The notes under the pieces: model-generated
Told to the model about the DNA's origin: nothing
What the model saw: only the letters and a program-made list of their open reading frames with translations
The model's database searches: none
Position numbers and translations under genes: made by a program
DNA from: Melioribacteraceae bacterium
Lineage (GTDB): Bacteria > Bacteroidota > Ignavibacteria > Ignavibacteriales > Melioribacteraceae
Direction: 5' to 3'
NCBI GenBank assembly: GCA_027858595.1
Contig: JAQICK010000155.1
Coordinates: 1-15,537, forward strand
DNA: 15,537 bases
Shown here: piece after piece, positions 7,178 through 14,818 of the stretch
Numbering within the stretch: position 1 is the stretch's first letter
How the letters are laid out: the number at the start of each line of letters is the position of its first letter

Positions 7178-8677
7178 CTATTCTTCTTCGATCCATTTAG
7201 TTGATCTTTTCACCGCTTTTTTCCATTGTTCCATCATTGTCTTTCTTTTGTCATCATCAATTGATGGCATATATCTTTTGCTTAACTTCCAATTACTGTT
7301 TATTGCTTCAACAGAATTAAAATCTCCAACTCCCAAAGCACTGAGGTATGCAGCACCCAATGCGGTTGTTTCATGAATGACTGGAACATCAACAGGTATC
7401 CCCAATATATCAGCTTGAAACTGCATAAGAAATTCATTAACAACAGCACCCCCGTCAGCTCTCATTACATTGATATCAATACCAGAATCTTTTTTCATAA
7501 CTTCTAAATTCTCTGCTACTTGAAAAGCAATTGCTTCCAAAGTTGCCCTAACTATGTGTGCCCTTGTAGTACCTCCAGTTATTCCTATCATCGTGCCTCT
7601 TGCATATTGGTCCCAATAGGGTGCTGCTAACCCTGAAAAAGCAGGAACAAAGTACACTCCCCCTGAATCGGGAACTGATTTTGCCAATGCTTCGGTTTCA
7701 TCAGCATTCTTTATAATTTTAAGACCATCCCGAAGCCATTGAATAGCAGCACCGGCAATATATACACCACCATCCAAAGCATATGTGATTTTTTTATCTA
7801 TACTCCAAACTGCTGTTGTAATTAATCCGTTTTTAGAAACAATAGGTTTATCTCCAGTATTCATTAGCATAAAACAACCAGTACCATAAGTGGTTTTTAC
7901 TGAGCCTTCTTCGAAGCAAGCCTGACCAAATAATGCCGCTGCCTGATCTACAATTCCTCCAGCAATTGGTATTTTTGCATCAATAAAATCTGTTGAAGTA
8001 TAACCATAGATTTCAGCACTATCTTTTATTTCAGGAAGAATCGATTTAGGGATTCCAATAATATTTAGAATTTCATCGTCCCATTGGTTAGTGTGTAGAT
8101 TAAACAACATTGTTCTGGAAGCTGTGGAAGAATCTGTTACATATACTTCCCCAGCCGTCATTTTCCAAAGAAGCCATGTATCTAAAGTTCCAACTAATAA
8201 ATCTCCTTTTTCGGATTTTTGCTTGGCACCCGATACGTTATCCAGTATCCACTTTATTTTTAATGCAGAAAAATAAGCGTCAATTGTTAAACCGGTTTTC
8301 TTTACTATAAGATCATTGTATTTTTCTTTCAGTTCATCCGCTCTTTTTGCGGTTCTTCTATCTTGCCAAACAATAGCGTTATATATGGGCTTGCCTGTTT
8401 TCTTATCCCAAACCATGCAAGTTTCACCTTGATTATCCAAACCAATTGCTCTTAAATCCTTGGCATTTATTCTTGCATGATCTAATGCCACTGCTACGGA
8501 CTCTTTAGTTTTATTCCAAATTTCCATCGGGTCGTGTTCAACCCAGCCTGGTTTAGGATAATATTGAGTATGTTCAACAGACCCTTTCCCGCAAATATTC
8601 CATTCCTCATCAAATATTATTGATGTTGTACCTGTTGTTCCTTGATCTATTCCAAGATAATATTTCATTTTGCTCAT
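7178..8677 (-). CDS. glpK: GlpK-like FGGY-family kinase with altered substrate-site residues
   Basis: An ATP-dependent polyol kinase of the FGGY family, nearest to glycerol kinase (glycerol to glycerol 3-phosphate, cytoplasm). From the ATG at 8677 it has 499 residues, close to the roughly 500 of E. coli GlpK, and aligns with it almost column for column. Matching blocks include GIDQGTTG, YNAIVWQDRRTA, DTWLLWKMT, ASRTMLFNLHT, YGTGCFMLMNTG, AAPYWDQYARG, NEFLMQFQADILG and TALGAAYL. The glycerol contacts Trp104, Tyr135 and Asp244 are kept. However the canonical NQRET is NQGET (Gly84) and the GTTSSR loop is GTTGTTS (Thr18 in place of Arg). A change of substrate is therefore possible. The frame opens at 8710 (weak AAAGAG), but the extra 11 residues are unlike the family; the ATG at 8668 is also possible. 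No glycerol facilitator gene is in the window. Confidence 0.88.
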   Translation of the reverse strand: MSKMKYYLGIDQGTTGTTSIIFDEEWNICGKGSVEHTQYYPKPGWVEHDPMEIWNKTKESVAVALDHARINAKDLRAIGLDNQGETCMVWDKKTGKPIYNAIVWQDRRTAKRADELKEKYNDLIVKKTGLTIDAYFSALKIKWILDNVSGAKQKSEKGDLLVGTLDTWLLWKMTAGEVYVTDSSTASRTMLFNLHTNQWDDEILNIIGIPKSILPEIKDSAEIYGYTSTDFIDAKIPIAGGIVDQAAALFGQACFEEGSVKTTYGTGCFMLMNTGDKPIVSKNGLITTAVWSIDKKITYALDGGVYIAGAAIQWLRDGLKIIKNADETEALAKSVPDSGGVYFVPAFSGLAAPYWDQYARGTMIGITGGTTRAHIVRATLEAIAFQVAENLEVMKKDSGIDINVMRADGGAVVNEFLMQFQADILGIPVDVPVIHETTALGAAYLSALGVGDFNSVEAINSNWKLSKRYMPSIDDDKRKTMMEQWKKAVKRSTKWIEEE

Positions 8678-8721
8678 ACCATATATTTTAAATTCAGTTG
8701 AAAAAAACATTTAACTCTTTA

Positions 8722-8739
8722 CTGTTTTTTCAAAAACAG
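8722..8739 (-). other. Small perfect inverted repeat before the kinase gene
   Basis: CTGTTTTT and AAAAACAG flank a two-base centre in the 45-base or longer gap between the PHP phosphatase and the kinase genes. On the minus strand a T run follows about 15-20 bases later. It could weaken read-through into the kinase gene, but it is too A/T-rich to call a terminator. Confidence 0.2.
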
Positions 8740-8755
8740 AAATTTAGTTTCATCT

Positions 8756-9661
8756 TTATTTAAATACTAATCCTTTAGCTTTCAGATCTGCCTTGCACCA
8801 TTTCCCCTCAATGAAAATATATACGTGTTTATATCCTATCTCTATAAGAAGCGATGCTGCTGATTCAAACCCACTATCAATTTCTTGAACCTGATGTGCA
8901 TCAGAACTTATAGTAATAGGAATATTATATTCAAGACATTTCTCTAATATCCACCGACTAGGATAAAAATCCTCAGTAATTCCTTTGTAATATCCCCTTG
9001 TATTAATTTCAACTACACATTTTTTTTTAGCAATAACCTTAATAACTTCCGCTACTATGTTTTGATACCATCTATCTTTTTCATTAAAAAATTTATTGCC
9101 GTAATTGAATTTTTTCATTATATCAAAATGACCTATTAAATCGGGTGGGTCATTATTGACCATCGAAATTATATTGTCATAATAGGTTCTTACTAATTCG
9201 ATAATATTATTATTAAAGATTAATTCCAATCCCTCAACAAATTTTTCTTCAGTGTATTCAATGATACAGTTTTCGCCATTTTCAAACATCCCAGCATAAT
9301 GTACGGAGCCTATTATTATATCCAAATTCAGATCCCGAAAGTGGCTTGGACCAATAACATTTGGTATATAATCTACTTCCAACCCGGAGTATATTTTAAT
9401 ATCATCATGATATTTATTTTTCAGAAAACTCATTTCTTTTATATATTCACATAATAATTCTTTCTTCATATGCCAGAACATACCGCAAGGTTTGGGTGCA
9501 TGACTTGAAAAACCTATGGCAAGCATTCCTTTTTCTATAGCCCTTATTACATATGCTTCTAATTCTCCTACACCGTCACAATAATGACTATGCATATGAT
9601 AATTAGTCCAAAATGTCTTTTCTGGTTTTAGTATTATTTCTGGTTTTCTAAGTATTTCCAT
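8756..9661 (-). CDS. PHP-domain phosphatase, histidinol-phosphatase (HisJ/HisK) type
   Basis: A 301-residue PHP-fold metal-dependent phosphoesterase, cytoplasmic with no signal. The trinuclear metal site is complete: HMH (22-24) with CDG at 28-30, SSHAP (His54), SGLEVDY (Glu95), GSVHY (His121), IGHFD (His178) and SSDAH (Asp254, His256). VVEINTRG (217-223) is also typical of this branch, whose characterised members hydrolyse L-histidinol phosphate. There are no other histidine-biosynthesis genes here. It starts four bases after the stop of the EutH gene, so the two are surely co-transcribed. No Shine-Dalgarno is visible, suggesting coupled translation. In this context a phosphorylated small alcohol or amine is a reasonable alternative substrate, but that is inference. 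Confidence 0.85.
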   Translation of the reverse strand: MEILRKPEIILKPEKTFWTNYHMHSHYCDGVGELEAYVIRAIEKGMLAIGFSSHAPKPCGMFWHMKKELLCEYIKEMSFLKNKYHDDIKIYSGLEVDYIPNVIGPSHFRDLNLDIIIGSVHYAGMFENGENCIIEYTEEKFVEGLELIFNNNIIELVRTYYDNIISMVNNDPPDLIGHFDIMKKFNYGNKFFNEKDRWYQNIVAEVIKVIAKKKCVVEINTRGYYKGITEDFYPSRWILEKCLEYNIPITISSDAHQVQEIDSGFESAASLLIEIGYKHVYIFIEGKWCKADLKAKGLVFK

Positions 9662-9665
9662 AGCA

Positions 9666-10823
9666 TTATTTAATTTTGCGTGTATATTCTTTGCTATACT
9701 TAATTATTGAGACAACATTTTGCTCCATTTCATTACTTTGATCAATCTCATATTTTAGATCTTTTGTAAAGTACAGTGCTATTAGAATTGCAAAAACTCC
9801 GGCTATTAGTTTCCCAAATAGAACGGGAGTTATCATATCCGGTCTTACTGCCGCAGTAAATCCCAGATGATCACCTAACACAGCAGTTGCCGGAACTAAC
9901 CATGCTGTATTAATTACTTTCCCTTTTGGATCCATATCTTTCATCATTTTATAGACTGGAATACTATTAGCCATTGTAATTACAATGCCAGCAGCACTAG
10001 TTGCATCCATTCCTATTTTTTTACCAATTGCAGTCAACGGTTTATTCAAGAATTTTGTAACAATTGTTAAAATAGGGAAAGTTCCTAGTAGTACAATTGC
10101 AATCATGGCAATAATTTCCATTGCCTCCATAATTGGCGTCATACCGGGGATGATAATGATTTCGGTCAACTCCTGAAAAGCAGAAGTCGCTAAACCAATA
10201 GTAATTACAATAATAATCAGTTTACCAAAAAGCAGTGCACCTTTTATCATTTGTTTTGGAAAAAAAATCAATCCTACAACAAAAATAATTGCAAGAATTA
10301 TTACAGGAATATTATTCACTAAAACTAATACCGGATCAAAACCGGCAATTAATCCACCGGCAATTCCACCGATTGGGACTGTTATCAGTCCAATTAATAA
10401 TCCTTTTGCAAAAAAGGGTCTGTCTTTAAATTCTATTAGTCCTAAACCAACGGGGATTGAAAAAACTAGTGTACACCCCATCATTGAAGAAACTATTAAT
10501 CCCGATAATAATCCAGCCTGTTCATTTTGTGCAAGTTCCATTGCAAGTGGGTACCCTCCCATATCGTTAGCCAGTATCATTGCAAACATTGCAGGATCTG
10601 CACCCATAAAGGTAAATACTGGAATAATTACAGGGCCTAAAACATTAGCTATTACTGGAGCTAATGTTACAATTCCCACCATTCCCAATGCTAACGGACC
10701 CATAGCATTCAAGCCTTCTTCAAATTGTTCACCTAGTCCGAATTTGTTACCAATAATTCTATCAATACCACCGATAAGAATTCCAATTGCCATAAGCCAA
10801 ATAATCAACTGATCAAATTCCAT
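9666..10823 (-). CDS. eutH: EutH-type ethanolamine permease
   Basis: A 385-residue inner-membrane carrier of the EutH family (PF04346), which lets ethanolamine enter the cell. About ten to eleven hydrophobic helices are visible. Family blocks include IGGIDRIIGNKFGLGEQFEEG near the N-terminus, GMVGIVTLAPVIA, NDMGGYPLAM, SMMGCTLVFSIPVGLG, ATSAAGIVITMANSIPVY and LGDHLGFTAAV near the C-terminus. It is slightly shorter than the roughly 400-residue enterobacterial protein. AAGGGG sits five bases before the ATG. No ethanolamine ammonia-lyase or microcompartment gene is in the window; the neighbours are instead glycerol-phosphate enzymes and a PHP phosphatase. Ethanolamine, or a similar small amino alcohol set free from phospholipid head groups, is the likely cargo. 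Confidence 0.92.
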   Translation of the reverse strand: MEFDQLIIWLMAIGILIGGIDRIIGNKFGLGEQFEEGLNAMGPLALGMVGIVTLAPVIANVLGPVIIPVFTFMGADPAMFAMILANDMGGYPLAMELAQNEQAGLLSGLIVSSMMGCTLVFSIPVGLGLIEFKDRPFFAKGLLIGLITVPIGGIAGGLIAGFDPVLVLVNNIPVIILAIIFVVGLIFFPKQMIKGALLFGKLIIIVITIGLATSAFQELTEIIIIPGMTPIMEAMEIIAMIAIVLLGTFPILTIVTKFLNKPLTAIGKKIGMDATSAAGIVITMANSIPVYKMMKDMDPKGKVINTAWLVPATAVLGDHLGFTAAVRPDMITPVLFGKLIAGVFAILIALYFTKDLKYEIDQSNEMEQNVVSIIKYSKEYTRKIK

Positions 10824-10828
10824 AATAA

Positions 10829-10834
10829 CCCCTT
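10829..10834 (-). promoter_or_regulatory. Ribosome binding site of eutH
   Basis: AAGGGG on the minus strand, five bases before the ATG at 10823, inside the 51-base gap after the GlpB-like gene. It supports the chosen start. Confidence 0.65.
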
Positions 10835-10874
10835 ATCATTTTAAACAACTGATATCAAAAACCAGAATGAACGA

Positions 10875-11849
10875 TTATGATTTTGAAATATATTTAAGTA
10901 CGTAATCCGCAACTTTTTTGCCATCATAGTAACACCACTCAGCGCCATGAAATCCGCCAAGAATATTCCCAGCAGCAAACCAGCCTGATTCTGAAAGCTG
11001 ATAATTTTTATTAATCACTGGAATCCTTGAAGGAATATTAACCTTGAGATTACCAATTAAAGCTAACTCACTATTAGGAATAAGTTCTCCACAAATAACT
11101 ATTCCATCACAATCTATATGAGTACCATTTAAATTAACACCAGTTGCAGATTTAACACCAGTTATTTCTAATGATTTTACATCAAAACCACGATACTGTG
11201 GATTACCCCAAAATCTAAAGTAAAGTCGTTCATAAAACGGAGCTTTCGGGCTGGTTCTGTTATCAACAATTGTGGAATCAGATGCACCTGCAGCTTTCAA
11301 TTTTGCAGCAGCAGCGTAGGCAATTATATCAGATCCAATTATCAATGGTTTCTTCATCGGTAATAAATTATTTCTATCTACTAAGTTTAGTATTTGCTTT
11401 GTGAAAAATACTTTTACTGGTCTTGCTCCTGCAATCCATTTTCTCTCTGCTGGAGTCTCTTCCCTTGAACCACATGCCCTTATAATTGCATCAGCCGAAA
11501 GGTTTACTTTCCCTTCTTTAGAATTTACGAAAGTTAACATTTTGCCTTTTGCGTCAATTTCTAAAACTTGGCTTTCTAATTTAACTTCAACGTCTGTTTT
11601 TAATATCTGTTTTCCAAGCCATGCTGCGTAATCCTGACCAAAAACTGGGTAGCCACCTCTCGACCATCTCATAAATGTTCTTACACCACCCTTTTTCCTT
11701 TTGTAAAAAGATGGAATACCACCAATTTTATCATTACGCTCAATAATTGCAATGGATTTAATTCCACTTTTGTATAACTTCAAAGCAGCGCCAACTCCTG
11801 CTGGCCCTGCTCCAATAATGACAACGCTAAAATGTTTAGTTGAGTTCAT
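10875..11849 (-). CDS. GlpB-like FAD-dependent oxidoreductase
   Basis: A 324-residue flavoprotein of the pyridine nucleotide-disulphide oxidoreductase fold that in anaerobic bacteria accompanies GlpA and passes electrons from glycerol 3-phosphate oxidation. Numbered from the ATG at 11849, the FAD motif is VVIIGAGPAGVGAAL (9-23) with Glu37 ending the second strand. IRACGSREETP (123-133) and SGWFAAGNILGG (288-299) are family blocks, the latter the C-terminal FAD-binding motif. There is no redox CxxC. The second dinucleotide motif, normally GxGxxG, reads IIGSDIIAYAAA (170-181), so NAD(H) binding is doubtful. The frame opens at an ATG at 11861 without a ribosome binding site; the ATG at 11849 has GAGG at six bases and is preferred. 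It then overlaps the end of glpA by 14 bases, which implies coupled translation and a joint complex. Confidence 0.85.
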   Translation of the reverse strand: MNSTKHFSVVIIGAGPAGVGAALKLYKSGIKSIAIIERNDKIGGIPSFYKRKKGGVRTFMRWSRGGYPVFGQDYAAWLGKQILKTDVEVKLESQVLEIDAKGKMLTFVNSKEGKVNLSADAIIRACGSREETPAERKWIAGARPVKVFFTKQILNLVDRNNLLPMKKPLIIGSDIIAYAAAAKLKAAGASDSTIVDNRTSPKAPFYERLYFRFWGNPQYRGFDVKSLEITGVKSATGVNLNGTHIDCDGIVICGELIPNSELALIGNLKVNIPSRIPVINKNYQLSESGWFAAGNILGGFHGAEWCYYDGKKVADYVLKYISKS

Positions 11850-13410
11850 TTTTTGCCTCATCCGAATAATTTGAAGTTAGAGATTGAGCTATTTCACTAC
11901 CCGGACCACGTTTTGATATTTTATCTAGAGGTACTTCACAATGATCCGAAATAATTTCAGCTATATTTACCATACAATCAAAACCCTGGCATCTTCCCAT
12001 TTGTGCACGGGTTCTGCGTTTTATTGAATCTAAAGTACGAGGTTTTAAGGGTGAATCTAAATGTTGAATAACATCACCACGAGTAATTTGTTCACAATAA
12101 CACACTACTTTTCCATACTCTGGATTTTCTTTAACAAATTTCTCATCATCATACCTTCTCTTCCACCAACCAGGCCATTTATCTTCAGAGCGGCTATCAA
12201 TAGCTTCATGATTTACCTCTAAATTTAATCCAATTTTATCGTGTAATTCATCGATTAAATGTTGAGCTAAAGAAGGAGAGGATGTAAATCCGGTAGAACG
12301 AATTCCAGCAACCGTTAATATGCCAGGATGATTGTCATTACATCTAATCCAATAACTTCCTTGGCTGCAATTTGAGCGAACACCCGAAAAGATACTAATA
12401 ACGGGTTGTTCTTTTAATTTAGGATAAAGTTTCGAAGCCCCTTCTAACAATAATTGAAGTTGTTCAGTTGTTGTATCAGCAACTAATTTATTATCATGTG
12501 AATAATCTTCAGCCGTTGGTCCGGCTATTAGATTGCCAAAAATTGTTGGAACGACTAAAACACCTTTTGTTGTTACTGTTGGTATTGGTAACAGGATATG
12601 ATTTATTGCTGGACGACTGAATTTATCAAAAATTAAAAATTGACCACGTCTTGGGTTAGTATCAAATTGTTCTCCGTTGTAAAGTTTCGCTAATTTTTCA
12701 CTACCGAGACCACCAACGTTTACAATAATTTTAGTAGTAATTCTATTACCACAATCTGTAACGAGTGTTTTTGTTTTTTCATCTGGATTTTCAACTGCAG
12801 TAATCTCAACACCCAGAATAATATCTACACCATTTGATAAAGAAACTTCCGAAAAGGCTATCGAAGTCGCAAATGGATCTGCAATACTTTCCCTTGGAAT
12901 TAAGATGCCGCCAAGAACATCATCTGTAATATTTGGCTCAAGTTTTTTTGCTTCTTCAGAACTCAAAATTTTAATATCTGTTACACCATTTTTTAAACCT
13001 TTAGCATAAACTTTTTCTAATTGTTTTTCTTGTTCTTCATCGATGGCTACAACTAAAGCACCACACACCTCAAAGGGAATCTTAAGTTTTTTTGCTAACT
13101 CTGGCCACTCCATTGATGCTTTTGTAACCAACTCAGATTCCAAAGTATCAACCGGAGCATCAAAACCAGTATGAATAATTGCACTATTTCCCTTACTGGT
13201 TCCTTCACCTACATCATAATTTTTATCGAGTAACAATATTTTTAATTTGTATTTAGAAAGTTTGTACGCTAATGCAGAACCGACAACACCCGCCCCAACA
13301 ATTGCAACATCATATGGAATATCGCCTAATTGAGCATCATCATTAAATATCAATGATTCCTCGATATTGCCATCCGACCAATTATATAAAAGTTTTCCGT
13401 ACTTCCTCAT
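11836..13410 (-). CDS. glpA: GlpA-type glycerol-3-phosphate dehydrogenase with C-terminal BFD [2Fe-2S] domain
   Basis: A 524-residue FAD enzyme that oxidises sn-glycerol 3-phosphate to dihydroxyacetone phosphate, probably at the inner face of the membrane with the GlpB-like partner. An N-terminal extension of about 30 residues precedes the DAO domain (PF01266, about 33-390), with VAIVGAGVVGSALAY (35-49) binding FAD and GNSAIIHTGFD, FSGVRSN (Arg345) and VAGIRSTGFTSSPSLA (367-382) as conserved blocks. A BFD-like domain (about 434-490) supplies four cysteines in CYC (437, 439) and CQGFDC (474, 479) for a [2Fe-2S] cluster. The layout and length match E. coli GlpA (about 540). GGGGA lies seven bases before the ATG. 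It follows the transporter gene after 20 bases and overlaps the GlpB-like gene. Catalytic assignment to glycerol phosphate is strong by context, since relatives also oxidise other hydroxy acids. Confidence 0.88.
   Translation of the reverse strand: MRKYGKLLYNWSDGNIEESLIFNDDAQLGDIPYDVAIVGAGVVGSALAYKLSKYKLKILLLDKNYDVGEGTSKGNSAIIHTGFDAPVDTLESELVTKASMEWPELAKKLKIPFEVCGALVVAIDEEQEKQLEKVYAKGLKNGVTDIKILSSEEAKKLEPNITDDVLGGILIPRESIADPFATSIAFSEVSLSNGVDIILGVEITAVENPDEKTKTLVTDCGNRITTKIIVNVGGLGSEKLAKLYNGEQFDTNPRRGQFLIFDKFSRPAINHILLPIPTVTTKGVLVVPTIFGNLIAGPTAEDYSHDNKLVADTTTEQLQLLLEGASKLYPKLKEQPVISIFSGVRSNCSQGSYWIRCNDNHPGILTVAGIRSTGFTSSPSLAQHLIDELHDKIGLNLEVNHEAIDSRSEDKWPGWWKRRYDDEKFVKENPEYGKVVCYCEQITRGDVIQHLDSPLKPRTLDSIKRRTRAQMGRCQGFDCMVNIAEIISDHCEVPLDKISKRGPGSEIAQSLTSNYSDEAKNELN
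11856..11859 (-). promoter_or_regulatory. Ribosome binding site that decides the GlpB-like start
   Basis: GAGG on the minus strand lies inside the end of glpA, six bases before the ATG at 11849. The upstream ATG at 11861 overlaps this site's edge and has no purine-rich sequence of its own, so the downstream ATG is the better start. Confidence 0.55.
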
Positions 13411-13430
13411 TTTTGTATCCCCATTCTTAA

Positions 13431-14750
13431 TTAATTATTATTTACACTATCTGGAAGTGCATTCCATTTTGTAATCATCAAAATACCAGCAATCAATATC
13501 GAGCCTGCTAATGCAATAAAAACTCCATCCCAACCCCATGTAGCTTTGAAAAATCCGGGTATAGTTCCTCCGACAATTGCACCAACAGAACCCATTCCAT
13601 TTATAACACCCGATGCTGTTGATGCTCCTTTACTTGTCCCGAAATCAACCGCTGCTGTTGCGCTTACAAGTGAATCAGGTCCATAAAGAAAGAATCCAAG
13701 CATAAACAAAAGTCCAGCTGAAACCGTGCTACTGTTATAAGCTAATGCAATGTCATTAAAGAAAAACAACAGGATAGCCAACAGTATCATAGAGATAGCG
13801 CTATAAGGCATTCTACGAGATTGAAAAAGTTTATCAGATGCATACCCTCCAGCTAAAACAGATAAAGGACCTGCCAAAAAAAACGCTCCATTTATAAAAG
13901 CAGATTCAGCTATCCCTGTTCCCAAGGATTCACTTATATACAGTGGCCCCCAAAATAGTATTGCGTAACGAGTAGGTTTTAAAAAGAAATACATTGCTCC
14001 AAGTAGCAGGACCATAGGATTTTTAATAACACTTAATGTCATCTGCCATGATCCTTCAGCCGGTTTATCGATACTTTCTTCACTCTGTATTTTAGAGACA
14101 TTTTCATTGTGGTATTCTTCTATTGTTGGAAGACCGACATCTTCCGGTCTGTTTTTCTGGATAAGGTAAAATAAAATCAATACACCAATAAGTATAAGTG
14201 AAGGAATAAAAAAGGCAAATCTCCAATCTAAGAAATATACTGCAGCTAATCCTGCAATAGGAGCACCTACTAAACCGCCAATGGTATAATTTGTTGCCCA
14301 CCATCCCATAACCACACCGCGCTCTTTTAAGGAGAACCAGTTAGTAATATTTTTTGCCAGCGGAGCCCATCCTGTAGATTGACTTAAACCCTGCACAAGT
14401 GAAAATACGCCAAAAGCAAGCATGACAGAAGAAACACCCATTGCAAAGCCGGCAATAATAGATGCAGTTAATCCACCAAGAACTATTTTCCTTGTTCCTA
14501 TTTTATCGCCTAATATTCCCCATACAAACTGCCCTACTGCATACCCGATAAGATAGAGACCATCAATTATGCCCATTTGTTCAACAGTTAAAGTAACATT
14601 AGGATCATCTGCAATACCAATTTTGGCTACAGAAAATGACGCTCTTGTCAAATAAAATCCAGCATATGCTAACCATGTTATTCCAAATGTTTTATATCTC
14701 CATAACTCATATTTGGGATCTTTTTTGAAATTACTTTTTTTTGTCGTCAA
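13431..14750 (-). CDS. glpT: GlpT-like organophosphate:phosphate antiporter (OPA family, MFS)
   Basis: A 439-residue major facilitator carrier with twelve predicted helices, of the OPA group that exchanges glycerol 3-phosphate or sugar phosphates for inorganic phosphate. Both arginines that hold the substrate phosphate in E. coli GlpT appear to be kept: Arg36 in GFYLTRASFS and Arg261 in KPTRYAILFWGP. QNKRPEDVGLP-like sequence (KNRPEDVGLPTIEEY, 199-213) is typical of the central loop, and GDKIGTRK (81-88) is the MFS loop 2-3 motif. Substrate choice between glycerol 3-phosphate and a hexose phosphate rests on the adjacent glpA. The start is TTG at 14750 with AGGA nine bases upstream; the next in-frame Met is residue 59, too late for a complete first helix. 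It opens the glp run, 68 bases after the partial gene to its right. Confidence 0.86.
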   Translation of the reverse strand: MTTKKSNFKKDPKYELWRYKTFGITWLAYAGFYLTRASFSVAKIGIADDPNVTLTVEQMGIIDGLYLIGYAVGQFVWGILGDKIGTRKIVLGGLTASIIAGFAMGVSSVMLAFGVFSLVQGLSQSTGWAPLAKNITNWFSLKERGVVMGWWATNYTIGGLVGAPIAGLAAVYFLDWRFAFFIPSLILIGVLILFYLIQKNRPEDVGLPTIEEYHNENVSKIQSEESIDKPAEGSWQMTLSVIKNPMVLLLGAMYFFLKPTRYAILFWGPLYISESLGTGIAESAFINGAFFLAGPLSVLAGGYASDKLFQSRRMPYSAISMILLAILLFFFNDIALAYNSSTVSAGLLFMLGFFLYGPDSLVSATAAVDFGTSKGASTASGVINGMGSVGAIVGGTIPGFFKATWGWDGVFIALAGSILIAGILMITKWNALPDSVNNN

Positions 14751-14818
14751 TTTTGGTAATCCTATATAATTTTTTCTATCTGTTCTTTCTTATCTTTAAG
14801 TAACAGCTCACTTTATTT

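Noticed and set aside
8091..8310. Two overlapping plus-strand frames inside the kinase gene
   Set aside because: They are antisense shadows of a strongly conserved FGGY segment.
9666..10823. Reading the EutH gene as part of a bacterial microcompartment cluster
   Set aside because: No shell protein, ammonia-lyase or aldehyde dehydrogenase gene occurs anywhere in the window.
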